17,962 bases of DNA from an uncultured bacterium (GTDB lineage: Bacteria; Pseudomonadota; Gammaproteobacteria; Burkholderiales; Burkholderiaceae_F), in the NCBI GenBank assembly GCA_905215795.1, contig CAJMRV010000014.1:1-17962 (forward strand). The letters run 5' to 3'. The position numbers and the translations under genes are program-made. The number at the start of each line of letters is the position of its first letter. The stretch's first letter is position 1. Shown here in pieces: positions 8,038 through 14,165 of the stretch. The notes under the pieces were generated by a model. It saw only the letters and a list, made by a program, of their open reading frames with translations, had not been told where the DNA came from and searched no databases.

Positions 8038-8457
8038 ATGGGAACCAAAAAACCGCTTACGGCTGAAGATGTCCTCGCCATGTCGGAAGACGACTACATG
8101 AACGAAGAACAACTCGAGTTCTTCAAGCGTCGTCTCATGGACATGGAAGCCCAGCTGCGTGCGAACGCAGACCAGACTACCGAGAACCTCCGGGAGACGA
8201 CCGTCGTCCCCGACCCGGCCGACCGAGCCACGATCGAGGAGGAACACGCCCTCGAACTCCGCACCCGTGACCGTGAACGCAAGCTCTTGAAGAAGGTTCA
8301 GCTCGCCATCAAGCGAATTGAATCCGGCGACTACGGTTACTGCGAGGAAACGGGCGATCCCATCGGCGTGGCACGACTCATGGCCCGTCCGACCGCCACG
8401 CTGAGCCTTGAGGCCCAGCAGCGTCGCGAGCTCCAGCGCCGACTTTACGGCGACTGA
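8038..8457 (+). CDS. dksA: RNA polymerase-binding transcription factor DksA, single-cysteine type
   Basis: DksA enters the RNA polymerase secondary channel and, with ppGpp, redirects transcription from rRNA to stress and biosynthetic genes. This 139-residue form has the coiled coil and its acidic tip intact (DPADRA, with Asp59 and Asp62 aligned to E. coli Asp71 and Asp74). The C-terminal zinc-finger region keeps only the first of four cysteines: Cys102, then Thr105, Ser123 and Ala126 where E. coli has Cys117, Cys135 and Cys138. Single-cysteine DksA proteins are known, for example in Rhodobacter, and Pseudomonas DksA2 also lacks the full finger and works without zinc. The ATG at 8038 follows a purine-rich AGAAAAGAG; a GTG two codons earlier is possible. 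hslV and hslU, which I recall beside it in relatives, do not follow. Confidence 0.95.
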   Translation: MGTKKPLTAEDVLAMSEDDYMNEEQLEFFKRRLMDMEAQLRANADQTTENLRETTVVPDPADRATIEEEHALELRTRDRERKLLKKVQLAIKRIESGDYGYCEETGDPIGVARLMARPTATLSLEAQQRRELQRRLYGD

Positions 8458-8609
8458 TGCACAGCCCGGAGAAGGGGGCTCCCGCAGGGGGGCTCCGTTT
8501 CTCGTAGAATTCGAGAAGGCTCGACGGCTTCCCCTTTCAAAGGGAGGGAGCCCTCGGGCCTTGTTTTTCATCCAGACGCCCTGAAAGGGCGGTTTTCAGG
8601 AAACGCGGC
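8458..8609 (+). terminator. dksA-HAD intergenic region with terminator-like hairpin at 8577-8591
   Basis: CGCCCT (8577-8582) and AGGGCG (8586-8591) form a short hairpin followed by GTTTTC, a weak terminator 8 nt before the next gene's AGGAA. Further upstream GGGGGCTCC occurs twice (8474-8482 and 8488-8496), and GGGCTCCC (8476-8483) can pair with GGGAGCCC (8546-8553). No convincing promoter was found; TAGAAT at 8505-8510 lacks a -35. Confidence 0.35.
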
Positions 8610-9347
8610 ATGACTCGACAGAAACCCTACAGACCCTTCTGGCTCATCGACCTCGACAACACCCTGTTCGACGCCTCGCACAGCATGTTCGACGCGATCC
8701 ACCATTCGATGAACGAATTCATCATGGAGCGCCTGGGCCTCGACGAAGCGTCCGCCGGGTCGCTGCGCCGCGAGTACTGGCGCCGCTACGGGGCCACCTA
8801 CGAAGGGATGTGGCGCCACCACCGCATTCCGCCCGAGGAGTTCCTGCTTGCCACGCACTCCTTCGACCTCATTCCGCACGTGCGCGCCGACGGCTCGAGC
8901 GCCCGCGTGATCGCCTCGCTCCCCGGCCGGAAGGTCCTCTACACGAACAGCCCCTCGCACTACGCACGCCGCATCCTCCGCCACCTCGGACTCCTCCAGT
9001 CCTTCGAGGCGATCGTCGCCTCCGACAACACGCGCATGCTCGGCGAGTGGCAGGCCAAGCCCTCCCGGGTCGTCCTCGAGGCGATCTGCCGGAGGTTCCA
9101 CGTGAAACATTCCGACTGCGTGCTCGTCGACGACAGCCTCGCCAACCTGCTCTGCGCCCACAGGATGGGCATGCGCACGGTCTACGTGGCGGGCTACCGG
9201 CGCCGCCACGGCCACGGAGGCGAGCTCCACGCCGTGCCCTGGGTCGACCACCGGATCGAACACATCCGCGAGCTCCCCAGGCTCGAGTTCCGCGATCCGA
9301 GGCCCGCTCCGAAGCTCACTCGGGCACAGGCCATCAAATTGCGCTAA
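8610..9347 (+). CDS. HAD-family hydrolase, probable pyrimidine 5'-nucleotidase
   Basis: A 245-residue haloacid dehalogenase-type phosphatase. Motif I is DLDNTLFD at 14-21 with the nucleophile Asp14 and the acid Asp16, motif II is LYTNSP at 110-115, motif III is Lys150, and motif IV is LVDDS at 172-176. This pattern, with an alpha-helical cap between motifs I and II, is that of the SDT1/YjjG-like pyrimidine nucleotidase branch that dephosphorylates nucleoside monophosphates. Substrate choice is inferred from the family only. The ATG at 8610 has AGGAA at 8598-8602. It is 42 bp ahead of slmA and probably cotranscribed with it; I recall the same pairing in other betaproteobacteria. Confidence 0.85.
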   Translation: MTRQKPYRPFWLIDLDNTLFDASHSMFDAIHHSMNEFIMERLGLDEASAGSLRREYWRRYGATYEGMWRHHRIPPEEFLLATHSFDLIPHVRADGSSARVIASLPGRKVLYTNSPSHYARRILRHLGLLQSFEAIVASDNTRMLGEWQAKPSRVVLEAICRRFHVKHSDCVLVDDSLANLLCAHRMGMRTVYVAGYRRRHGHGGELHAVPWVDHRIEHIRELPRLEFRDPRPAPKLTRAQAIKLR

Positions 9348-9349
9348 AT

Positions 9350-9370
9350 TATGGGCTCCCCGATCCCATA
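9350..9370 (+). promoter_or_regulatory. Dyad symmetry before slmA
   Basis: TATGGG (9350-9355) and CCCATA (9365-9370) form a perfect 6-bp inverted repeat with a 9-nt spacer, ending at the AGGAA that serves as ribosome binding site for slmA. It could be an operator for autoregulation or an mRNA hairpin that occludes the ribosome binding site. It does not match the SlmA chromosomal site GTGAGTACTCAC. Confidence 0.35.
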
Positions 9371-9389
9371 GGAACATCCGGAAGCACAC

Positions 9390-10004
9390 ATGACGAAGAA
9401 GAGAAGTCTGGGCAGGCCGCAGAGGAAGCGCCTTCCGCTTGAACAACGCAGGAAACTCGTGCTCGAGGCCGCCGTCAAGATGATGGGCGAGCGTCAGGGC
9501 AACGAGGTGACCGTCGTGGGCATCGCCCGCGAGCTCGGCTGGTCCGTACCCGCCGTGACGCGTTGCTTCCGCTACCGTTCCGACATCATCAATGCGCTGC
9601 TCGACTTCGCCGAGGAGAGCCTCCTGAAGCTCTACGGCGAGGTGCGCGCCCGCTATCCCGATGACGGCCGCGCGTTCGCACGCGAGCTCTTCATCGTCTT
9701 CCACAAGTTCACCGAGCTCAACCCGGGCTTCGTCCAGGTCCTGACGGGCCGCGCCTTCGGCGTGGACGAGCCCGAGCTCATGAAGCGTCTTCTCTCGCTC
9801 CACGACCGCTGGGAGCGCTGGTTCCGCGAGGCCCTCAAGCTCGGGATCCTCAACGAGCAGCTCCCCGTGGACTACGACGCCACGGCCCGCGCCGCGGTGC
9901 TCATGCAGGTCTTGAACGGCTTGTGGACGCGCTACGCGATCGAGACGCGCCACCACCGCCTCTCGAGGATCTATCCGGCCGTCGAGGCCCTCATGAAGCC
10001 CTGA
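9390..10004 (+). CDS. slmA: Nucleoid occlusion factor SlmA (TetR family)
   Basis: SlmA binds specific chromosomal sites and blocks FtsZ ring assembly over unsegregated DNA. The 204-residue protein has a TetR helix-turn-helix at about 38-62 (GIARELGWSVPAVTRCF) and then the SlmA-like FAEESL and TELNPGFVQVLTGRAF (108-123), which align with ERNPGLTRILTGHAL of E. coli SlmA. It carries a basic N-terminal extension of about 10 residues. The ATG at 9390 is preceded by AGGAA. Its coupling to a HAD hydrolase matches what I recall for this lineage. A generic TetR repressor is the alternative, but the NPGF-LTG block argues for SlmA. Confidence 0.88.
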   Translation: MTKKRSLGRPQRKRLPLEQRRKLVLEAAVKMMGERQGNEVTVVGIARELGWSVPAVTRCFRYRSDIINALLDFAEESLLKLYGEVRARYPDDGRAFARELFIVFHKFTELNPGFVQVLTGRAFGVDEPELMKRLLSLHDRWERWFREALKLGILNEQLPVDYDATARAAVLMQVLNGLWTRYAIETRHHRLSRIYPAVEALMKP

Positions 10005-10015
10005 CTTCCGATCCG

Positions 10016-10034
10016 CCCGGAGCACTGCTCCGGG
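10016..10034 (+). other. Short hairpin after slmA
   Basis: CCCGGAGC (10016-10023) pairs perfectly with GCTCCGGG (10027-10034) around a 3-nt loop, 11 bp past the slmA stop. No T-run follows, so the next hairpin is the likelier terminator. This one may guard the mRNA 3' end. Confidence 0.4.
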
Positions 10035-10046
10035 ACAAGGACACAA

Positions 10047-10090
10047 AAAAATCCCGCGGCCCCCAGATTGAAGGGGTGCACGGGATTTTT
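10047..10090. terminator. Bidirectional terminator between slmA and the S41 protease
   Basis: AAAAATCCCG (10047-10056) pairs perfectly with CGGGATTTTT (10081-10090), with further CCCC/GGGG pairing inside. A T-run follows on the plus strand and a seven-T run on the minus strand. It lies between two convergent genes and can end both transcripts. Confidence 0.88.
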
Positions 10091-10113
10091 CGTTTCCGAA
10101 GGAGGCCCGGGGA

Positions 10114-11814
10114 TTATTCGGCGGGCTTCTTTTCGGGTTTGGCGTCGGACTTCGACTCGGGCTTGGCTTCGTCCGCCTTGGACTTGACGTCCTTGGCTTC
10201 CTTGGCGTCGGTCTTCTGATCTGCCTTGGCGTCGGCCTTGGTGGACTTCGCGTCGGTCTTGACGGCCTTGGCGTCGCCCTTGGCGGCCTTCGCACCGGCC
10301 TTGGCGTCCTTGCCGTCCTTCTTCTCCTTGGCCTCGGCTTCGGCGGCCTTCTTCTTGTCCTCCTCGTCCTTGAGGCGGCGCACTTCGGCGCGGCTCTTGC
10401 CGCGGTACTTCGAAACTTCGACCTTCTCGCCCTTGAGCAGGCGCACGGCCTGCTGGAGCTGGTAGTCCTTGTCGTCGCCGTACTGGAAGAGCGGGTAGTC
10501 GGGCATGTCGGTCTCCTCACCGTCGTAGGGGAGCTTCTCGAGCATGGCCTCCTCTTCCTCCTCGCTCGTGTCCGAGGGGTTCAGAAGGTGGTGGTTGAGG
10601 TCGGACTCGCGCACCGTGAAGGTCGGGTAGTTGCCCTTGGGGGTGTCGTCCACGTAGACGTCCGGCTCGATGCCCTTGGCTTGGATCGAGCGGCCCGAGG
10701 GGGTGTAGTAGCGGGCGGTCGTGAGCTTGACGCCCACGGTCTCGTCGCCGTACTTCATCGGGAAGATCGTCTGCACGGAGCCCTTGCCGAAGGAGCGGTC
10801 GCCCATGATCGTGGCGCGCTTGAGGTCCTGGAGGGCGCCCGCCACGATTTCGGAGGCGGAGGCCGACGAGGAGTTGATCAGCACGACGATCGGCACGGTC
10901 TTCGCTTCAGGCGGGACCGAGGCGAGGGCACGGACGGCGTCGCCCGAGCGGTAGTCGGCGGGGCGCGCCTTGAAGACGGCGTTGGAGGTCTCCACGCGGC
11001 CCTTGGTTGAGACGACGGTGGTGTCGGCCGGGACGAACGCGGCCACGACGCCGATGGCGGCCTGGAGCAGTCCGCCCGGGTCGTTCCTCAGGTCGAGCAC
11101 GATGCCCTTGAGGTGCTTCTTCTCCTTGAGCTCCTTGATCGCCTTGACGAGGTCCTCGGCGGTGCGCTGCTGGAACTGGGAGATGCGGATGTAGCCGAAC
11201 CCGTCCTCGAGCTCGTGCATCTTCACCGACTTCGTCTTGATGACGGCGCGGGTGATGTCGAAGGTCATCGGCTTGGTGACGCCCTTGCGGGCGATCGTCA
11301 GCTTGATCTTCGTGTCGGGTTCGCCGCGCATGCGCTTGACGGCGGCGTTGAGCGAGATGTCGGCGAGGGACTTGTCGTCGATGCGGGTGATGATGTCGCC
11401 CGCGCGGATGCCGGCCCTGGCGGCCGGGGTGTCGTCGATCGGCGCGATCACGCGCACGCCGGCGGGGTCCTTGGTGACCTCGATGCCGAGGCCCCCGAAG
11501 GAGCCTTCGGTGCTTTCGTTGAGGTCCTTGTAGCCCTTCGTGTCGAGGAAGTTCGAGTGCGGGTCGAGACCGCTCACCATGCCCTCGACGGCGGACTGCA
11601 GGAGCTTCTTGTCGGAGACGTCGTCCACGTAGAAGCTCTTGACGGCCTGGAATGTGTTGGAGAACTGACGCACGTCCTCGAGCGGGAGCACGGGTTCCTT
11701 GCCCGCGTAGGCCTGGAAGCCGACGCTGATCAGCAGGCCGGCGGTGGCTCCGATGCCGAGGAGTACGGCGGATTTGATCTTGCTCATGAAGTGTCTTGTT
11801 TGTTGGGTTCCCAT
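10114..11814 (-). CDS. ctpA: S41 family C-terminal processing peptidase with Lys/Ala-rich tail
   Basis: A periplasmic serine protease of the CtpA/Prc family that trims the C-termini of envelope proteins. After an N-terminal signal or anchor helix (about 13-37) there is a PDZ domain (about 105-175, with GSFGGLGIEV) and the S41 catalytic core. The Ser-Lys dyad is Ser319 in SASASEIVAGALQD and Lys344 in FGKGSVQ, 25 residues apart as in E. coli Prc. From about residue 480 to 566 the protein becomes a charged low-complexity tail with KxDAKxx heptads and ends KKPAE; most CtpA proteins of 450-500 residues lack this. I use the ATG at 11814 because GAAAGG precedes it; an in-frame ATG at 11787 (MSKIK) lacks a ribosome binding site. 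It is convergent with slmA. Confidence 0.95.
   Translation of the reverse strand: MGTQQTRHFMSKIKSAVLLGIGATAGLLISVGFQAYAGKEPVLPLEDVRQFSNTFQAVKSFYVDDVSDKKLLQSAVEGMVSGLDPHSNFLDTKGYKDLNESTEGSFGGLGIEVTKDPAGVRVIAPIDDTPAARAGIRAGDIITRIDDKSLADISLNAAVKRMRGEPDTKIKLTIARKGVTKPMTFDITRAVIKTKSVKMHELEDGFGYIRISQFQQRTAEDLVKAIKELKEKKHLKGIVLDLRNDPGGLLQAAIGVVAAFVPADTTVVSTKGRVETSNAVFKARPADYRSGDAVRALASVPPEAKTVPIVVLINSSSASASEIVAGALQDLKRATIMGDRSFGKGSVQTIFPMKYGDETVGVKLTTARYYTPSGRSIQAKGIEPDVYVDDTPKGNYPTFTVRESDLNHHLLNPSDTSEEEEEAMLEKLPYDGEETDMPDYPLFQYGDDKDYQLQQAVRLLKGEKVEVSKYRGKSRAEVRRLKDEEDKKKAAEAEAKEKKDGKDAKAGAKAAKGDAKAVKTDAKSTKADAKADQKTDAKEAKDVKSKADEAKPESKSDAKPEKKPAE
10195..10281 (-). repeat. Heptad repeat KxDAKxx in the protease tail
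   Basis: Residues 512-540 of the S41 protease read as three in-phase heptads (KGDAKAV, KTDAKST, KADAKAD) and, after one inserted Gln, a fourth (KTDAKEA). A related KDAKAG lies just before, at 502-507. At DNA level the minus-strand motif is a degenerate 21-bp tandem repeat, so copy number may vary between strains. Confidence 0.7.
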
Positions 11815-12101
11815 GGGAACCTTTCGGTGTGTCCTTTGGCCCTATTGTAGTGGGGACGGCCCCGGGAAGGCGTCCTGGAGCACGTAAAGAAGGATTTATA
11901 AGTATAAGCGAGAGTCTCCCGAACCTCTTGCGGGGGAGTTGTCTCGAAATGTATCGACCCGTTCCCGGGGGAGCTCCCGGGGGCGCGTTCCTGTCTTTTC
12001 CTCCGAACTCGTCTAAAATCAACCAATCACACCCCGCGCGGGGCCCGGAGTGCTCCGGCGCCGCCACCGCGCCCCGTCCAACGACAAAAGCGATACCGAT
12101 C
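11815..12101. promoter_or_regulatory. Divergent control region between the S41 protease and rhodanese genes
   Basis: This 287-bp spacer holds promoters for both flanking genes. On the minus strand TACAAT (11844-11849) is a good -10 for the protease, with no clear -35. On the plus strand TAAAAT (12014-12019) is a -10 candidate for the rhodanese gene, also without a good -35. An AT-rich patch at 11892-11906 and a GC-rich palindromic stretch around 11963-11982 (CCCGGGGGAGCTCCCGGGGG) lie between. I see no small gene or RNA here. Confidence 0.4.
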
Positions 12102-12509
12102 ATGATGGATTTCTTTCTCCAAACCGACAACCTCATCCTCGAAGGCGTGATCCTCGTCTCCGCCGCCGGCCTGATGCTCCCGCTCTTCACGAAGAAGCTC
12201 TACGCCCCCGCGGTCTCCCCGAAGGCCGTCATCGACCTGATCAACAAGGAGGACGCCGTCGTCATCGACGTGCGCGGTGCGGCCGAGTTCAAGCGCGGCC
12301 ACATCGCCAAGGCGAGGAACGTGCCCGCCGACCAGATGGCCAAGGCCGTCTCCGGCCTCGACAAGGCCCGTCCCGTGGTGCTCTGCGACCAGTCGGGCGC
12401 CGTCGCCCGCATGGTGAGCCGCCTCCTGAAGTCCATGGGCTTCGAGAAGGTCTACCTGCTCGAGGGCGGCATCGACGCGTGGAAGAAGGAAAACCTGCCC
12501 CTGGCTTGA
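12102..12509 (+). CDS. Membrane-anchored rhodanese-like protein
   Basis: A 135-residue protein with one N-terminal transmembrane helix (about 9-28) and a single rhodanese domain (about 36-132). The domain shows VVIDVRGAAEFKRGHI (53-68), the active-site Cys95 in VLCDQSGA, and EGGIDAWKKENLP (121-133). It resembles E. coli YibN, a single-domain, membrane-tethered sulfurtransferase-type protein; the physiological sulfur acceptor is unknown. There are two tandem ATGs (12102, 12105) and no strong ribosome binding site. It lies 151 bp ahead of secB. In relatives I recall grxC between rhodanese and secB; it is missing here, though the rhodanese-secB neighbourhood is kept. Confidence 0.88.
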   Translation: MMDFFLQTDNLILEGVILVSAAGLMLPLFTKKLYAPAVSPKAVIDLINKEDAVVIDVRGAAEFKRGHIAKARNVPADQMAKAVSGLDKARPVVLCDQSGAVARMVSRLLKSMGFEKVYLLEGGIDAWKKENLPLA

Positions 12510-12533
12510 TAAAACGGGGCTCCGCCCCCATAT
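12505..12533 (+). promoter_or_regulatory. Candidate sigma-32 (heat-shock) promoter of secB
   Basis: CTTGAT (12505-12510), a 15-nt spacer, and CCCCATAT (12526-12533) match the sigma-32 consensus CTTGAA and CCCCATNT; CTTGAT is also the -35 of E. coli dnaK P1. The predicted start near 12540 would give secB a leader of about 120 nt. The -35 overlaps the rhodanese stop codon. A small GGGGC/GCCCC hairpin (12516-12528) overlaps the spacer and -10 and is the competing explanation for the C-run. Confidence 0.5.
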
Positions 12534-12612
12534 GAAAGAAAACGGGCTTCGGAAAAAGAAGGGCGGGGCAACCGCCCGCCCGGACCGGAGCCGGCAACCG
12601 ACCAATCCAAGC

Positions 12613-12637
12613 CCGGACGGCGTCCAACCCCGTCCGG
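12613..12637 (+). other. Hairpin in the secB leader
   Basis: CCGGACGG (12613-12620) pairs perfectly with CCGTCCGG (12630-12637) around a 9-nt loop, ending about 10 nt before the secB ribosome binding site. A second GC stem, GGGCGGG/CCCGCCC (12561-12567 with 12575-12581), precedes it. No T-run follows either, so both are leader structures, not terminators. Confidence 0.45.
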
Positions 12638-12660
12638 ACGAACTCTCCAAAGGAACCGAC

Positions 12661-13194
12661 ATGGCAGAGAACGAAAACACCAACGATCAGAACCCCGCCC
12701 AGGAAGGCGCCGCCCCCGAACAGGAACCCGTCTTCCAGCTCGTGCGCTGCTACCTGATGGACGCCTCCCTTGAGATGCCCAACGCCCCCGGCATCCTCCT
12801 CGAGGAAGCCAAGGAACCCGACGTCGACATCAAGTTCGAGGTGAGCACCCAGCTCCTCGCCGAAAACGTTTACGACGTGGCCGTGCGCGGCACGATCACC
12901 GTCAAGAGCGGCGACCGCACGATGATCCTCGTCGAAGGCAAGCAGTCCGGCCTCTTCTCGATCGCGGGCCTCCCCGAGGAAGCCCTCGCCCACGTCACCA
13001 ACGTCCTCTGCCCGACGATGGTCTACCCGTACCTGCGCGCCAACCTGGCCGACCTCATGGTCCGCGCCAACGTGCCGCCGGTCCACATGCCCGAAGTGAA
13101 CTTCGAGGTCCTCTACCAGCAGCGTCTCGCCCAGGCCCAGGCCGAGCTCGACAAGCAGCAGGCCGAAGGCGCCGCGCCCGAAGCCGCCAACTGA
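12661..13194 (+). CDS. secB: Protein-export chaperone SecB
   Basis: SecB is a cytosolic tetrameric chaperone that keeps precursor proteins unfolded and hands them to SecA at the translocon. The 177-residue protein has the SecB core from about 24 to 158: FQLVRCYLMDASLEMPNAP (25-43), the VYDVAVRGTITV strand, SGLFSIAGLPEE, then LCPTMVYPYLRANLADLM and PPVHMPEVNFEVLY. The N-terminus has an acidic/Gln-rich stretch of about 22 residues before the core, and the C-terminus an Ala/Gln-rich tail. I start at 12661 (MAENEN) with AAAGGA upstream; the open frame extends further upstream without family similarity. The gene is followed by a strong terminator, and a heat-shock-type promoter candidate precedes it. 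gpsA, which I recall following secB in relatives, is absent. Confidence 0.96.
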   Translation: MAENENTNDQNPAQEGAAPEQEPVFQLVRCYLMDASLEMPNAPGILLEEAKEPDVDIKFEVSTQLLAENVYDVAVRGTITVKSGDRTMILVEGKQSGLFSIAGLPEEALAHVTNVLCPTMVYPYLRANLADLMVRANVPPVHMPEVNFEVLYQQRLAQAQAELDKQQAEGAAPEAAN

Positions 13195-13264
13195 GTCGAA
13201 ACCGCGAAGGCCTGAGGGCCAGTGAAGGGGCGGCGCCCTGAGGCGCTCCGTCCCGGCTCCGAAT

Positions 13265-13296
13265 AAAGGGGGTCTCCCATCCGGGAGGCCCCTTTT
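13265..13296 (+). terminator. Rho-independent terminator of secB
   Basis: A 14-bp stem (13265-13278 with 13283-13296, loop ATCC, two G-T wobbles) ends in TTTT, 70 bp past the secB stop. It isolates secB from the response-regulator gene. Confidence 0.85.
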
Positions 13297-13314
13297 GTCA
13301 TACAGAAAATCTAT

Positions 13315-13342
13315 TTGCCTCGGAGTGCGGATAGGCTACAAT
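13315..13342 (+). promoter_or_regulatory. Sigma-70 promoter of the response regulator
   Basis: TTGCCT (13315-13320), a 16-nt spacer, and TACAAT (13337-13342) lie in AT-rich sequence just after the secB terminator. The predicted start near 13349 gives a leader of about 70 nt to the ATG at 13420. Confidence 0.62.
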
Positions 13343-13419
13343 TACCCAAGCACCTGATTTTTTTCAAAGTCCCATGAGAAACAGGCACCTTTGAACCTTT
13401 CCGCTCACAGGGAGAACCT

Positions 13420-14082
13420 ATGCAACCGATTCGTATCTTGTTGATTGATGACCACACGCTTTTCCGCAGCGGCGTCAAGGCGCTGCTGCAGCGTCAGCCC
13501 GACTTCGAAGTCGTCGGCGAGGCCAGCGACGGCCTTGAAGGTGTGAAGCTCGTCGAACAGATTCCGGCTGACGTGGTCCTCCTCGACGTGGACATGCCCA
13601 GCATGAAGGGCCACGAGGCCCTCGCCCAGATCCGCGAGACGCATCCGGACCTGGCCGTCCTGATGCTCACCGTGAGCGAGGACTGCGAGACGCTCGGCGA
13701 GTGCCTCAAGCTCGGCGCCCGCGGCTACCTCCTCAAGAAGATCGACCAGGACTTCCTCCTGAGGGCCATCCGCTCGGCCTATTCGGGCGACTCGGTGATC
13801 TCCCCGCAGATGATGACGAAGTTCGTGAGCCAGCTCGCCGATCCGGAGGCCTCCAAGCCCCGTTCCAACGGCACCGACCCGACGGTCCTCACGCGCCGTG
13901 AGCGCCAGACGCTCGCGTGGCTCTCCCGCGGCGTCTCCAACAAGGAGATCGCCCGCGCGCTCAACCTCGCCGAGAGCACCGTGAAGGTCCACGTTCAGAG
14001 CATCCTGAGGAAGCTCGGCCTCACGAGCCGCGTCCAGGCGGCGATCTACGCGCTCGAGCACAAGATCGACAAGGAGATCTGA
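13420..14082 (+). CDS. NarL/FixJ-type (LuxR HTH) response regulator
   Basis: A 220-residue two-component response regulator. The receiver domain (1-120) has the acidic pocket Asp10-Asp11, the phosphoacceptor Asp56 in LLDVDMP, Thr84 and Lys106, all the conserved positions. The LuxR-type helix-turn-helix (about 153-215) reads LTRRERQTLAWLSRGVSNKE followed by IARALNLAESTVKVHVQSIL, typical of the NarL branch. The ATG at 13420 has GGGAG at 13410-13414. No sensor kinase is encoded in the window, so signal and partner are unknown. It forms its own transcription unit, with a promoter upstream and terminators on both sides, in a place where I would expect gpsA in relatives. Confidence 0.93.
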   Translation: MQPIRILLIDDHTLFRSGVKALLQRQPDFEVVGEASDGLEGVKLVEQIPADVVLLDVDMPSMKGHEALAQIRETHPDLAVLMLTVSEDCETLGECLKLGARGYLLKKIDQDFLLRAIRSAYSGDSVISPQMMTKFVSQLADPEASKPRSNGTDPTVLTRRERQTLAWLSRGVSNKEIARALNLAESTVKVHVQSILRKLGLTSRVQAAIYALEHKIDKEI

Positions 14083-14111
14083 CGGAGGATCCTTCCTCCC
14101 CATAAACGAAG

Positions 14112-14138
14112 AAAGGCGGCCCGCGGGCCGCCTTTTTC
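14112..14138. terminator. Bidirectional terminator between response regulator and trmL
   Basis: AAAGGCGGCC pairs with GGCCGCCTTT around a CGCG loop (14112-14135), followed by TTTTT on the plus strand and TTTCTT on the minus strand. It lies 30 bp past the response-regulator stop and 28 bp past the trmL stop and can serve both convergent genes. Confidence 0.88.
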
Positions 14139-14165
14139 ATTGGCTGGAAGTTTTCAAAAAGGGGG

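Noticed and set aside
8568..10520. A 650-codon open frame on the minus strand across the HAD gene, slmA and the tail of the S41 protease
   Set aside because: It overlaps three supported genes and a bidirectional terminator, and its product is Arg/Pro-rich at one end and acidic at the other, as mirror frames are.
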